64,000 nt of DNA from Nymphaea colorata (lineage: Eukaryota > Streptophyta > Magnoliopsida > Nymphaeales > Nymphaeaceae). The notes beneath the pieces are model-generated. The model was not told where the DNA came from, did not search any database, and saw only the letters and a list, made by a program, of their open reading frames with translations. The stretch covers positions 22,197,354 to 22,261,353 of the forward strand of contig NC_045142.1 of the NCBI RefSeq assembly GCF_008831285.2, in the 5' to 3' direction. Shown piece after piece: positions 36,061 to 47,539 of the stretch (its first letter is position 1; each line of letters opens with the position of its first letter). The position numbers and the translations under genes were made by a program.

Positions 36061-38004
36061 CCTTTTAAATTATTGTGTTATCGCACCTCAATGCTTTATG
36101 TTTAAGAAACAAAAATTTATTTGAGGATCAAAAAGTTTGAGTGTGACAATTTAAGTCTCAAATCGAGCATGAGTCTGATTTGATTTCATGTGAATGCCAA
36201 TTTTTTTCTGTGTGGGATTCCATATTAGTTTTAGAAACCTATGTTTGAGTCCAAATCAGAGCCTCAGTCCAACTGTGGGATATCTAATTAGGTTGGATCC
36301 AGTAAATGGTGAATCTAAACTGGTTAGGAGAAGAGCTTGTTACCATTAAATGATATAGACAAACAAACCCGAACTGCTCCCACCTTAAGCTTGTGCTCCT
36401 AATATGACATATCCAACTCACCCTCTAACAATTTTCATTTTCACTTATAAAAAAACTAACAAATTAAAACAATTAATCAACCTTGTTATAAACTTTTTAA
36501 TATTTCTAAAAATTTTCAATACCAAATAAAATTTTCACATAATGGGAGCTGGTCATAGAAAAAGATGATAAGTCTCAAGGTGGGACCCACACTTTTGTTA
36601 ATATTGGCTTCATTTTAAAGGCAAAGTTAATATTTGGAAGGGCACCTATATGCGTATAAAAATAAATATTAAATTTATCAGTATAAAAATATAAGAAATT
36701 TTAAAGAGCTGTGTGGGCAACTCCAGTCCACATGTAGCTATCTTATACCGACAATTCTCCAAAATAAGCATTAAAAAATAATTATATCATCTTCGCCAAC
36801 TTTCATAGACGTTGATGCCTCCTTTAAAAGGTAGATGAAAAGACGAAAGTGTTGGCCAAGATTTTAAACATAATTTGGAAGAAGCCTAATAACTTTGAGG
36901 TTTTTAGTATAGTCTGCATTTTTTTGAACAACTCACTAATGGCTGTCATTTTAAACATTAAGGAGGCGTTTGATATGTCTAGAATCACTGAATTTTAGAA
37001 TCAGAACACTCATTTTTAAAACTTGAAATTATTGAACCGACAGAGTATTTTGTTTTTAAAATTAGGAAACTAACATTTAAAATTTTGATTCCATTTTAGT
37101 TTGACGAGGAGTTGAGATTTTTGAATCAAAATTCTAAACCATCAAACACAAAAAGTTCAAGAATAGTTTCATCTTTATGCACTGTCCTTTAAAAATCGAG
37201 AAACGAGTTTTGTTATTATAGGAACCCTGGGGAAGGGAGCTGCGAGAAAATGCCAGAGACTCGTATTCGGCATTTATTTACAAAATATGGTAGTAATAAG
37301 AATTATTTGAAAAATAAGGCCCTTTCCATAATTATAGCGAAATGTTTGGTGGTTAAACAGAAAAACTCTTTTATGCGAAACTTGGAGTATACGGGCTGCT
37401 GAGAACCCCTACCTCTCGGCTTGTTCGCTCGCTCGCTCTCTCTCGCTCTCTCTCTCTCTTCATTTTGGAGACGTTGGGAGAGCCGCGACCTCTTCAGCGG
37501 CCCCCTTTCCGGCAAGAAGGCTCATCTTTGGACTTCACATGGTACCCTTCCATCACATCAATCCCCTTTTTATACTACTGTTGTTGTTGAAAAAGCGTCT
37601 GTAGTCAAATTTTGCCGGTTTCAAACGAAGCAGTTTTCCCTGGTTTGGTTGATTTGATTCAAGAAAAGTAGGAAAAAATAGTTTATTAGGCCGTGAGTAG
37701 TCGGTTTTCTTGTGGTTTCTTCTGTGGAACCGTTTTTCTGTGGGATGAAACAATTTCAGAACTCTCCCTCTGCGGACGAATCATTTTCAGAACTCCTCAT
37801 ATCAGTGGAGGAGGCAATTTTCCTCTTGAATGCTGAATCACTTTATCTGTGACATTAACCTCTCGAATTCCTTCGTCGTTAATTGATGACTGCTATCTCC
37901 ATTTTCTTTGTAGTGCGGGAGTTTCTTTCATAACTAAGAGCGGTAGGATTACATATGAATGAAAGAACAATGACCAAAGACTGAGTTGATGAAACTCTTT
38001 CAAG
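36061..38004. other. 5' flank of the DYW PPR gene
   Basis: AT-rich sequence up to about 37390, then a pyrimidine-rich block (37413-37460, TCGCTCGCTCTCTCTCGC) of the Y-patch kind often seen near plant transcription starts. Transcription of the PPR gene may begin around here, leaving a long 5' UTR. No TATA box stands out. Confidence 0.4.
36960..37190. mobile_element. possible small inverted-repeat element
   Basis: GCGTTTGATATGTCTAGAAT near 36967 is mirrored by ATTCTAAACCATCAAACAC near 37130-37150, giving imperfect inverted ends around an AT-rich core with GATTC words. The mismatches and lack of a clear target duplication keep this tentative. Confidence 0.3.
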
Positions 38005-39843
38005 ATGTCAAGCATGCTCAGAACTGGCCTCCTACCGAGCCAATTGCTTACCACCTTGCGTTCATCTTCACTACCCATCAATCTACTTAGACAAATTCAT
38101 GCCCAGTTTGTTGTGAATCCTATTTTGTGCCCAACCCTTCACATTTTCAACTCTATAATCCACGCCTATGCTCTCACTGCTGCACCCAAGCAAGCCTTCA
38201 CCTTCTATGTGGCTTATGCCCACCTGCTTCAACCCAACAATTTCACTCTCCAGTTCCTTCTCAAGGCGTGTTCTCGATCATCCTCTGTTTGGGAGGCGTT
38301 TCAAGTCCACACCGTCTGTCTGAAGTTAGGGTTTCATTCCTACACTTTCCTACAGAATGCTCTTGTGCATCTTTACAGCGTTTGTGGTCAGTTAGGTCTA
38401 GCGCGCAAAGTCTTTGATGAGATACCTCAACGGGATCTGGTGTCTTATAACTGTATGGTTCATGGGTATGCTGAGTCCGGGGATATGGATGCTGCCTTTA
38501 GGCTGTTTGAGCAGATACATGAGCCTAATGTTATCACAAGGACAGCAATGGTTGTGGGATATGCTGCAACAGGTGATATTGAATCTGCAAGGAAAATGTT
38601 TGATGAAATGCCAGAACGTGATCTGGCATCCTGGAATGCTTTGATTACGTGTTATGCCAAGTGTGGGATCCCAACTGAAGCTATTGCCTTGTTCAGGCAA
38701 ATGCAGGAATGTGGCATCAGGCCAAACGCGGTGACAATCACAACGTTGCTGTCTGCATGTGCCAGCATTGGAGCCCTGGACATGGGCAAGTGGATACATG
38801 TTTATTTGAACAAGAACGGATTTCATTTGGACTTCCATTTGGGCTCTGCATTGGTGGACATGTATGCTAAATGTGGGAGTATTGAGTTGGCTTTGCAAGT
38901 CTTCAATTCATTAGGGGAGAAAAATCTATGTACATGGAATGCCATGATCAATGGTTTGGCAATGCATGGCCATGCAGAGCAAGCATTGGTTGTGTTTAAC
39001 CAATTGCTGGACCATGGAACCATGAGACCAGATGAAGTTACACTTGTTGGAGTCCTTACAGCTTGTAGTCATGGAGGATTTGTTGATGAAGGTCTAAGAC
39101 ACTTCCACTTCACAGCCAAGAAATATGGGGTGGCCCTGGTCCTGGAGCATTATGCATGCATAGTTGATCTTCTGAGTCGTTGTGGTCTGCTCAAGGAAGC
39201 TGAGGAAGTTATCAAGAGTATGCCAATTGAACCTGATATTGTTGTTTGGAGGGCTTTGTTGGGTGGTTGCAGATTGCACAAGAATGTGGAATTTGGAGAG
39301 AGAGTTATAGCAGAAATGAACGCCAGTAGTAGTGGAGATTATGTCCTTCTTTCTAACATCTATGGCTCTACTGGTAGATGGGAAGATGTGGAGGATGTGA
39401 GGAGAAAAATGAAGGCGAAGGGGATTAAGAAGGAACCAGGTTTTAGTCTAATTGAGATCAACAATACTTTACATGAGTTCATTTCAGGTGACAAGTCTCA
39501 CCCTAGATACACAGACATATATGCAAAATTAGAGGAGCTGACACTAAATATGTCTGCAGAGGGATACATAGCAGAGACAGGACTGGTGTTGTATGACATA
39601 CATGAAGAAGAGAAAGAGCAGGCCCTTGGCCTTCACAGTGAGAAGTTGGCAATAGCTTTAGGGCTTATAAGTACATCCCCTGGTGTCACTCTTAGGATTG
39701 TGAAGAATCTTAGGGTGTGTGGTGATTGCCATTCAGCAACAAAATTCATATCTAAGATTTGCAATCGAGAAATCATAGTTCGGGATAGAATTAGATTCCA
39801 CCATTTCAAAGATGGTTTGTGTTCATGTAAAGATTACTGGTAA
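38005..39843 (+). CDS. DYW-class pentatricopeptide repeat protein
   Basis: A single uninterrupted frame of 612 aa, typical of intronless plant PPR genes. PLS-type PPR motifs run from about residue 50 to 430 (for example CYAKCGIPTEAIALFRQM, SALVDMYAKCGSIELALQVF, WNAMINGLAMHGHAEQALVVF). An E domain follows (VVWRALLGGCRLHKN, YVLLSNIYGSTGRWEDV), then the PG box EPGFSLIEI and a DYW domain. The DYW domain has the deaminase signature H544-S-E546 with CGDC (about 572-575) and ends exactly in CSCKDYW. Such proteins bind organellar RNA sequence-specifically, and the DYW domain catalyses C-to-U editing in plastids or mitochondria. The N terminus (MSSMLRTGLLPSQLLTTLRS) is basic and serine-rich, compatible with organelle targeting. 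The target site and exact ortholog cannot be told by eye. The nearby second PPR gene is not a close duplicate. Confidence 0.95.
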   Translation: MSSMLRTGLLPSQLLTTLRSSSLPINLLRQIHAQFVVNPILCPTLHIFNSIIHAYALTAAPKQAFTFYVAYAHLLQPNNFTLQFLLKACSRSSSVWEAFQVHTVCLKLGFHSYTFLQNALVHLYSVCGQLGLARKVFDEIPQRDLVSYNCMVHGYAESGDMDAAFRLFEQIHEPNVITRTAMVVGYAATGDIESARKMFDEMPERDLASWNALITCYAKCGIPTEAIALFRQMQECGIRPNAVTITTLLSACASIGALDMGKWIHVYLNKNGFHLDFHLGSALVDMYAKCGSIELALQVFNSLGEKNLCTWNAMINGLAMHGHAEQALVVFNQLLDHGTMRPDEVTLVGVLTACSHGGFVDEGLRHFHFTAKKYGVALVLEHYACIVDLLSRCGLLKEAEEVIKSMPIEPDIVVWRALLGGCRLHKNVEFGERVIAEMNASSSGDYVLLSNIYGSTGRWEDVEDVRRKMKAKGIKKEPGFSLIEINNTLHEFISGDKSHPRYTDIYAKLEELTLNMSAEGYIAETGLVLYDIHEEEKEQALGLHSEKLAIALGLISTSPGVTLRIVKNLRVCGDCHSATKFISKICNREIIVRDRIRFHHFKDGLCSCKDYW

Positions 39844-41586
39844 TAAAACAAAAACTAAGTGATTCATTTGTCAAAATTTTGACCTTGCCCTTGAATTTTC
39901 TTGATCTCATTTTTGTAGTTGCATGGAAACAGTGACTGAAGGTTGTCAAACTTTATTGACAGCACAAGCAGGAGAAAGTATTTGAGACCCAAAAAAAGTT
40001 ACAAGGGGACAGAAAGTGGAACGGAAGTCACTTTTCCAATGTATGCTCCATCCGAATGAACTTTTCACATGAGCTAACTACATTAGAGTGCATTTCTGAT
40101 ATCCATGGTGTTTTTGAACTGAAAGAAATGCCAGTCACTCTTTTACAGTTAGATAGACCCATGCAATGTGCTCAGTCTCTTCGTCTGACTGGTTGCCGTT
40201 GCTGCCGTTTTGGAGGTTCTTTGCTAGTATAAACCTTCCTATGCATCACAGTTGATCCTGTAAAGATAGTTGCACAGATAGGGCCATCCTTTGAAGGTTC
40301 CTCAAGGAGCACTCATAACCTTCTGATAATCAGCTTGGTATTTGCTGCTGAAAGCATAATTTTCTTGGTCTGCATAAAGAGGGGCTCTCTCATTCTGCAC
40401 CCAAATGATTACAAGGTTTCTGGTGCTCACCTTGTTGATCTCCTTTTCATCGACATTTTCATAGCCACCAATACACCCAGATAAGCAATGAAATGTCTGC
40501 CAAAATCTGCTCCAGCAGGTCAACGGAAGTCTTTTCTCTCTTCATTTAAAGTGCTTGCATTTGTGGAAGCTCATTATCTAGTACATCTATAGTCATCTTA
40601 AGCAGAACCTGAAAGTGGTGCCAATTCATAACACACCTGAAACTTTCTTTGGTGACATGATTTGTCAGGAAAGCTTGGCGATGAGAAACCAAATGGCATA
40701 ATATAAATTCTTTTGGAGCTTGTTGTACCCTGTAACCCGTAATACACCAACTACCAAGATACTTTTGGGCATAGGATCATGTATGGAAAGTCCAACATGA
40801 GCATAATGAAGAATTAATGGCAATCTGATGCTTGTCTGCTTGATATGGAATCAAAGTTTTCTTTTTTTTTTTTTTGGTTTCCTTTCTGATTTCACTCGTT
40901 TCTGTTTTCTATCTGTTAATTAATAGCAGTGTACTGTTGTTTCCAGTTAACCTTTTTGCATTTTGTCTGTCTCATGGTTGTGCGTCTCTTACGGTAATTA
41001 TCATGTTTACTGACTAGGGGTTCTTGATGGTGGCATCAGTTTTCATCGATAAACAGGATGCTTTAACTGGACATGCAAATATATATATAAAAAAAAAAAC
41101 TGTACATATGTTGTTACCCATCAACACATATAATGGAGCATGAATTGCTTACTGAAGAAGATATAAATTTTTTTAATACTTTTACTGTATATCTAATACA
41201 TCTAGATAAGTTAGGCAGTCACATGTAACAATCCAAAACCTTTTGCAGTTTTTTATATAAGGAAGGGCACTTTGCTCTTATTCATAGTTAGTCTTGCTTT
41301 TCTGAAATGTCTGATGCCCTAAATGGAATCCTTATGGTCCATTGAAAATTTGAAGCACCATATTTGGCATATGAAGCGACTTCTATGTTTCCAATTATCA
41401 GAAAAATAGAAAATTATCAACTGGTTCCTTTTGAGTTTGAGTTTATAATATCCTGGAAATGCAGAAGTTCATCCATGGGATCCCTCATGTCTGAGTTTGT
41501 GATATCCTAAAAAATCTCGCTTTTCCAAAAGTGTTATTCATACACAAGGGCAAGAACTGATTGTAAGTTCTGAAAATTTATCAGGG
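39844..41586. other. region between the two PPR genes
   Basis: It contains a minus-strand coding-like relic (40172-40523), described separately. The remainder, about 40650-41586, is AT-rich with no supported gene. Confidence 0.5.
40172..40523 (-). pseudogene. frameshifted coding-like relic, family not recognised
   Basis: The minus strand has two adjacent segments that read like conserved protein in different frames. The first (40523-40302) contains VSTRNLVIIWVQNERAPLY and FSSKYQADYQKVM and then stops. One frame over, without a gap (about 40318-40172), it continues LLEEPSKDGPICATIF, GSTVMHRKVYTSKEPPKRQQ and stops after a basic tail. A single frameshift near 40315 would join them. A further short frame upstream (about 40640-40550, with VLLKMTIDVLDNELPQ) may belong to it. 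This suggests a decayed gene or retrocopy fragment. I cannot name the parent family. Confidence 0.4.
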
Positions 41587-41610
41587 TTGGCATGGAAACT
41601 TGAGACCATA

Positions 41611-43521
41611 ATGCCCTCAAAAGTGTTTGACGAAATGCCCCAGCCAAGTTTGCACTACTATACCTCCAGAATTGTCAGCCTAGCACGTTCTGGTACAATC
41701 CACAGTGCACGCCTGTTGTTTGATAGATTGCCTCAGAAGGACTTAGTGTCTTGGAATGCCATGTTATCAGCATACTCACAAACTGGGTATCATAGAGAAG
41801 CATTGTGTTTGTTTATGGACATGAGAATGGCAGGGCTTAGCTGTGATCCTTACTCTTTTACTGCTGCTGTCAGTGCATGTGCTAATGCGGGTGAGCTCAA
41901 TCATGGCAAAAAATTGCATGGTTTGATTATTTCTCTGGGGTTTGATTCATGCTTGCCTGTTTGCAATTCACTTATAGACATGTATGGCAAGTTATTTCTC
42001 CCATTCTGCTCTTTGACTATCGTTGGGCACATGAAGGAGCTCAATTATGTGTCGTGGTGCTCTCTGCTTTCATCATATGTGCAATCAGGATTACTTGAGG
42101 ATGCCAATTGTGTGTTTAATGAAATGCCAGAAAGGACAGTTGTTGCATGGAATACTATGATTGCTGGTTATGCTTGCCATGGGGATGTCGGTTCATGTTT
42201 TAATTTGTTTAAGGAAATGAGGAGGACTGGCAAATCCCCTGAGCTCCCGACATTTTTGAGTCTCATGAGTGTATGTTATGATGCAGGGCATGCTTCTCAT
42301 GGCCTTATGTGCCATGCCTGCATAGCAAAGTCTGGTCTGGACATGGTGGTAGAGGTGACCAACTCACTTCTTAGCTTCTATGCTAAATTTGATTGCTTGC
42401 AGGAAGCCACTAAGCTCTTTAAATGTCTGGATCATCGTACACATGTATCATGGAATGTGATGATTGATGCCCACATGAGACATGAGAATATGGATGAGGC
42501 CTTTACTTTGTTTCAGTTGGCACCTGAGAAAAACATTATTTCCTGGACTATCATGATTGTGGGGTGCACCAGGAATGGGTATAGCAAACTGTCACTAGAC
42601 CTCTTTGTTAAAATGCGGGCAAATCAGCTTCAACCGGATGATTTTACTTTTGGAGCTGTGCTTCATGCATGTTCTAGCTTAGCATTACTTGGACATGGTA
42701 AGGTAGTACATGCTTGCATTGTTCGAATGGGTTTCTGTTCTTCTGTTTATGTTGCTAATGGTTTGATCAACATGTATGCCAAATGTGGGGACTTGCTTGA
42801 AGCAAACAAAGTGTTTGGTGCTATAAAAAACAAAGACAAAATTTCTTGGAATGCATTGATCAGTGGGCTTGGACAGCATGGCAAAGCTGAGGAAGTGTTG
42901 AGACTCTTCAAGACAATGGTTGTGTCAAATATGAGGCCTGATAAGGTCACTTTCATTGGGTTGTTGATAGCATGTAGGCATAGTGGTCTGTTCGAACAAG
43001 CGTGGCAGCATTTTGAGTCTATGATCCATGATTACGGGGTCACACCCGATGCTGATCATGTAGCATGCATGATTGATATTTTAGGTCGAGCTGGGTCTTT
43101 GAGAGAGGCATGTTCCCTTGTCAAGGATTCTTACAACACAGAGGTTGATGTCAGTGGTTCATTGCTTGTCTCGTGTCTGCTGCATGGAGATGTTGACCTT
43201 GCGAGGAGAGTAGCAGGAAACTTATTACTCATGGAGCCAAAGGAGGAGGTTGGTTATGTCTTACTATCCAACTTATACTGTGGCCTTGGCCAGTGGCTGG
43301 AAGCTCAGAGTGTGAGGAAGTATATGGTCAAGCAAGGGGTAAGGAAGCAACCTGGTTGTAGCTGGATTGAGGTGAAAAACAACGTAGTAGCTTTTGTGGC
43401 GGGTGACTCTTCGCATCCTGAAATCAATGTCATCTGCAAAATTTTGCACTCATTAGCTAGCCAAATGGGAAGCAATAGTTATAACCCGTTAGATTCAGAA
43501 AGCAATCTCAGTTCAAAATGA
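41611..43521 (+). CDS. E/E+-class pentatricopeptide repeat protein, At2g36980-like
   Basis: An intronless frame, 636 aa from the ATG at 41611; the frame opens only 24 bases earlier at a TTG. PLS-class PPR motifs fill residues about 10-520 (VSWNAMLSAYSQTGYHREAL, NSLIDMYGKL, WNVMIDAHMRHENMDEAFTL, NGLINMYAKCGDLLEANKVF). An E region follows, with YVLLSNLYCGLGQWLEA and the PG-box-like QPGCSWIEVKNNVVAFVAGD. There is no DYW domain, so it would bind RNA and recruit a deaminase in trans. From memory the order and wording match Arabidopsis At2g36980, annotated as mitochondrial (APEKNII, ACSSLALLGHGK, CGWIEV-like end). No obvious targeting peptide is visible at this start. A CAG just before the frame (41581-41583) could be a splice acceptor, with the N terminus on an upstream exon. 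Confidence 0.88.
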   Translation: MPSKVFDEMPQPSLHYYTSRIVSLARSGTIHSARLLFDRLPQKDLVSWNAMLSAYSQTGYHREALCLFMDMRMAGLSCDPYSFTAAVSACANAGELNHGKKLHGLIISLGFDSCLPVCNSLIDMYGKLFLPFCSLTIVGHMKELNYVSWCSLLSSYVQSGLLEDANCVFNEMPERTVVAWNTMIAGYACHGDVGSCFNLFKEMRRTGKSPELPTFLSLMSVCYDAGHASHGLMCHACIAKSGLDMVVEVTNSLLSFYAKFDCLQEATKLFKCLDHRTHVSWNVMIDAHMRHENMDEAFTLFQLAPEKNIISWTIMIVGCTRNGYSKLSLDLFVKMRANQLQPDDFTFGAVLHACSSLALLGHGKVVHACIVRMGFCSSVYVANGLINMYAKCGDLLEANKVFGAIKNKDKISWNALISGLGQHGKAEEVLRLFKTMVVSNMRPDKVTFIGLLIACRHSGLFEQAWQHFESMIHDYGVTPDADHVACMIDILGRAGSLREACSLVKDSYNTEVDVSGSLLVSCLLHGDVDLARRVAGNLLLMEPKEEVGYVLLSNLYCGLGQWLEAQSVRKYMVKQGVRKQPGCSWIEVKNNVVAFVAGDSSHPEINVICKILHSLASQMGSNSYNPLDSESNLSSK

Positions 43522-44473
43522 AAATTGTAAAGTCTAGTGACTTTTGCTATCAGGGTGGTGACCACAGTATGGCAGGTAAAGACAGGCACAGTCAGGTCTC
43601 CATTGCCTTTGCAGATTCTCTGGATAATAATGAGTCCAGAAGGGAAATGTCACATGATACAGCTCTGTATTCCTACATGCAAAAAGGGGCAGACAGGGAA
43701 TGGCCTAGTCAATTTCAAAAGATGGTGAAACTTCACTAACAGTCCAAGTGCTTTATTGTTGCATGGTAATGAGTGTCCACCAGAGAAGTTAATGTGATAA
43801 TGAGATTGGTGGACATCTTAGGGTTCTGGAGTTCAAATGCCTGAGGAGCTATGCCCCAGTTTCCCTGTAGACCTTCAGCCTTGAAAATATAATATAAGAA
43901 AAAGAAATTGGGTAAAATTGTTAGACAGCTATCTTGTCTCAAAGGAGTTCATGAAATGCCGTGCTATTTTGCTCAAGGAAAACAATTCTATGTACTGAGA
44001 AAGGGTTATTATGAACCAAGTAACTGTTGTCATGTTCAATTTTAGGACAGAAAATCTGGGCTTGTGAGATGCACGAGGACTTTTTTTTTTCTTTAAATGG
44101 TGCTTTTATTTGTTTTTTGGATTGTGCTGCTCATTTATGCATCTTTCAGTGCCATTAATTCCTACCAGTATTCCATGCATGCACAGGTAAGTTTGTCAAG
44201 TTCTCCTACTCGTATGTTCTCTTATGTGTCTGGGACATTTTTTTGCCCCAAAAACATTTAAAAGGAACACTTTACATACGTTGAGTTTGCAACCTCTAGT
44301 TTCCCTTCTGCATTACATCATCGTTATGTTCTTTTCCTTTTTGTTATTGGTTGTTTCATTGTTGCTACAATGTCTATCCTGTTCTAAAATAACTTTATAC
44401 TGTGAAGTTGTAGGTGCCGTAAGGAGTGGATGGTTTGACTTCCTAATAAGTCAAGTATAGTAGGCTCTTCCAA
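43522..44473. other. 3' flank of PPR gene / 5' flank of RPL18a-like gene
   Basis: No gene is supported. A 73-codon frame overlapping the PPR stop (43518-43739) is probably 3' UTR. The promoter and 5' UTR of the next gene should lie in the right half, where I see no clear TATA box. Confidence 0.5.
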
Positions 44474-46446
44474 ATGGATGAAGGTATGTTACAGCATTTG
44501 GATCTTTAAACTCTAAACCTTCAGCTAGCAAGGGGACTTTGATCATGGCACCTTCACCTAGTAGAACTCAATGATTTTATTTAGATCAGATAAGCTTTTG
44601 GTGGTTACCTGAATTGTTATTTTTCAGCTACTAAATTTTTTGCTTCCTATAGTCTCTACTGCTGGTGTTCCAAGTTTTTTGCCTTTTTCACTTTTTTTGA
44701 TAGGGAAGCTGGATAGGGAGTTTCTTTCCCTTGAATTTCTTTTGTGAGATTTTCTCTTGTTCACTTTGAACTGAACTTGATACCTGTTTCCAGTTAGTAA
44801 TGCTTTTCAGTTATTGTCTTGTATTAAACAGAAAACTTTTCCATTGCCAGCAACTCTCGCGAGTGCTGTTTATTGGCTTTATAGATTTATCTTACAATGT
44901 CATCTTCCTCTAGCTGCTGTTTTTACGTGGTCCTCAGGAGATGACCTTACTAATGTCTCCAGGAAGCTGTAGAACTGGATATGTTTGATCCATAATATCG
45001 AATATAATAAGCTTCCAGAACGCAGTTATTTTGGAAAATTTATGACGACGAAGTCAATGTATTTGAAGAGTATGATGAGAATCCATTGTGATTACTGTTT
45101 GAATTAAAAAATAATAATTTTTTGATAGATATTTCTTATAGATCTATTTTTTGCCAAAGGTCTTCCTGTCGAACATGGTTAAAGCACTCACAAAGTGTAG
45201 GGAAAAAGCTCATGATATCAAAGCTTTGTGAGTGCGCTTTGTACAAGCAAAGCCCGTTAGGGAGGCGGTCAAGATAGCGAAAGAAACCGGTCGGTGGAAT
45301 TGGTCGGAATCAGTGAAGGGACGAACTCATGCATGTCTATGGTAGCAGGGAGCCCCGCAATTTTCATGCTCGCGGCGTCTCATTTTTTTTTTCACTTCCC
45401 CTAAACTTGTTATTTATTTTATCTAAAACTTTTTAGAGATTTTACCTTTCTGAGATCTCGAAAGAGGTTCATCACAAACAAAGTTTGTGGTTTTGAAAAA
45501 TGGATATTACCAATTTTCTCATGGATATTGTTTTGGAACCAGCTGGATCATCTATGCATGGTATCATTTACTGCGAGCTTCATGTTGGTGACCATATTTT
45601 TCTTGGAACCAGTAGTCCTGTTTGATTGGTACTCAAATGGTGAAAAGATTATCTGAACAGTGCTGGAGATATATCTATACTAATAAAGCATTGTGTGATT
45701 CATGTCATGTTCTCAAAATTTTGGCTGATTTTTTTGACTTATCAGCCCATGTATTCAGGGCAAACTGTAAATGACAAGGACCTCGTTGGAAGGTACTCCC
45801 TGATCAATGATACAGCAGAAGACGTTCGGGTGGGGATATATGACAAGCCCCTTCCCTGCTTTGGGTGTGGGATAGGATGGTTTTCGTGAGTCTCTATCTC
45901 CCTCCCTCTCTTGTGCATGCATACACACACACACATACACAAACTTGTGCGAAAGAATGCAAATGACTTGGACCTAGGACATTATGTATGTGGAGACTTG
46001 ATCAAGATTGGTTAAAGTAACAGCAACAATTTCGAATCCCTATTTTGGACCTGTCATTTGAGGTATGATGATGGGAAAATTTTGAAATCTTCGAAAGATC
46101 ACTGGAAATTTGTTTGTATTGTGATAACTGGTTCATCATTCACTTTATGTGTCGTGTATTTTATATTGCTAAATTTTTCTTTAGAAAGCCCAGGAGGTTT
46201 TTTCAAGAATGAAATATCTCTCTCTTTCTCTCTCTCCCTCTCTCGCGCGCGTGCGTGCACACACACTCATGTATTATATTGTTCATTGTTGACGAATTGG
46301 AAATTGATGGTGCATCATCTTCTCAGGTTTTTACTGGGATTTGCTTTCCCAGTCATGTGGTACTATGCCACCATCCTGTATTTTGGTAGCTACTATCGGA
46401 AGGACCCAAGGGAGCGTTCTGGTCTGGCAGCTTGTTCCTTTGCTGT

Positions 46447-46484
<38 letters not shown>

Positions 46485-46613
46485 GTTTAGCTGCTGAACA
46501 TTTTGGTCGTGTAAACAGTGTTTTAAAATGGTATATCTTGTGTGCTGTTGTAGGCTTTGGCATGCACAGTGGCTGTTATCATCATCATGGCTGTTCTACT
46601 GTTTTTGAAATAG
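44474..46613 (+). CDS. RPL18a-like (eL20-like) small two-helix membrane protein
   Basis: Proposed exons: 44474-44483 (ATGGATGAAG, donor GTATGT), 45759-45885, 46327-46444, 46554-46613; 315 nt, 104 aa. The last three are strongly supported. They give GRYSLI, the family hallmark KPLPCFGCGIGWFSFLLGF, MWYYATILYFGSYYRKDPRE and a C-terminal helix ACTVAVIIIMAVLLFL. The cysteine-rich CFGCGIGW motif followed by two hydrophobic helices marks the plant family annotated 'ribosomal protein L18a-like'. Its members are membrane proteins, not ribosomal subunits, and the function is poorly defined. The total length fits the usual 100 or so residues. The 10-nt first coding exon is inferred from phase (1 nt carried into GG-starting exon 2) and is the least certain part. 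A CT microsatellite (46449-46480) immediately follows the third donor. Confidence 0.75.
46449..46480. repeat. (CT)16 microsatellite
   Basis: Uninterrupted CT dinucleotides starting five bases after the exon 3 / intron 3 boundary of the RPL18a-like gene. A shorter CT tract lies at 46220-46250 in the previous intron. Confidence 0.95.
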
Positions 46614-47297
46614 CAGCTGATGCCATACATTTGTACCATCATGTTCATCCCAGCTGTCATACATGTGAAGGTGAACAAGTTTGGGGATCACTGAATGGGA
46701 TGGCATCCTCTACAGATACTGGATCTTGTGTAGTCTGTACATAGTAAATGGTGACTACAGATAATGGAATACTAACTTTTACAGATATTGTGGAAATTGT
46801 GCAGTGCCTTGTGTCGAAATTTTTCTGGCATGGGTCTGTGGTTTTCAACTAGTTTTTCCTTAAAATCTATCAGATCGAAATGGACAGGTACTTTTCGTGA
46901 AAGCGAGTCATTACTTTCAGAACAATTCGAACTTAATACGGTCTCCTTGTTGGGGTTGGTGTAGTAGCAAACATGAGGAACTTCAATGACTTCGAGATCC
47001 GTTTTGGATGCAAAGGGTTTGTCTACACAAAGTGGTTCGTTTCTTTTGTGTGACTTTGCACACAGCTAGCGCAATACGCTTCTGGGGACGCGGACAGGTA
47101 AAGAACATAATTCTCATACAGTTTGCGAGTCTATCATCAGGATTAAAAGGTTGAGGCTTTCGTGATTTTTACCCATTTTTGCTGAATTAGATTTTATATT
47201 TGTACCTAACATGATCCTTTTCAGAAAGTATGGTTTTTTGTTAAACATGCCCTTTTTTGTTAGAAAGTATGTATGTGTGTGTGTGTGTGCGTGCGCG

Positions 47298-47300
<3 letters not shown>

Positions 47301-47339
<39 letters not shown>
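47301..47339. repeat. (AG)19 microsatellite
   Basis: Uninterrupted AG dinucleotides preceded by GTGTGTGTGCGTGCGCGTGC. Confidence 0.95.
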
Positions 47340-47341
<2 letters not shown>

Positions 47342-47539
47342 TTCCATTTGAGAGAAAAACAAAAAGAAAGAATGGGTGGTGAAGTATTTTTGTCATCTGG
47401 CTGGACAATCTGCGAACTTATTTAAAATATTACTTCATTTTAAAAAGCTATATGTTTTTATTATAATTAACTATAATATGTGTTATATTATTTTTTATAC
47501 ATCATATTATATTTACATGTATTTTATTACAATCGGACT

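Noticed and set aside
38398-38898. 166-codon minus-strand frame inside the DYW PPR gene
   Set aside because: Antisense shadow of a strongly supported PPR reading frame.
43518-43739. 73-codon frame overlapping the stop of the second PPR gene
   Set aside because: It starts four bases before the PPR stop, with no recognisable motif. Translation of such an overlap is not expected in a plant nuclear mRNA; probably 3' UTR.
46058-46744. 228-codon plus-strand frame
   Set aside because: It runs through a CT microsatellite and two introns of the RPL18a-like gene; only 46327-46444 is coding, as exon 3. The rest is low-complexity Ser/Leu.
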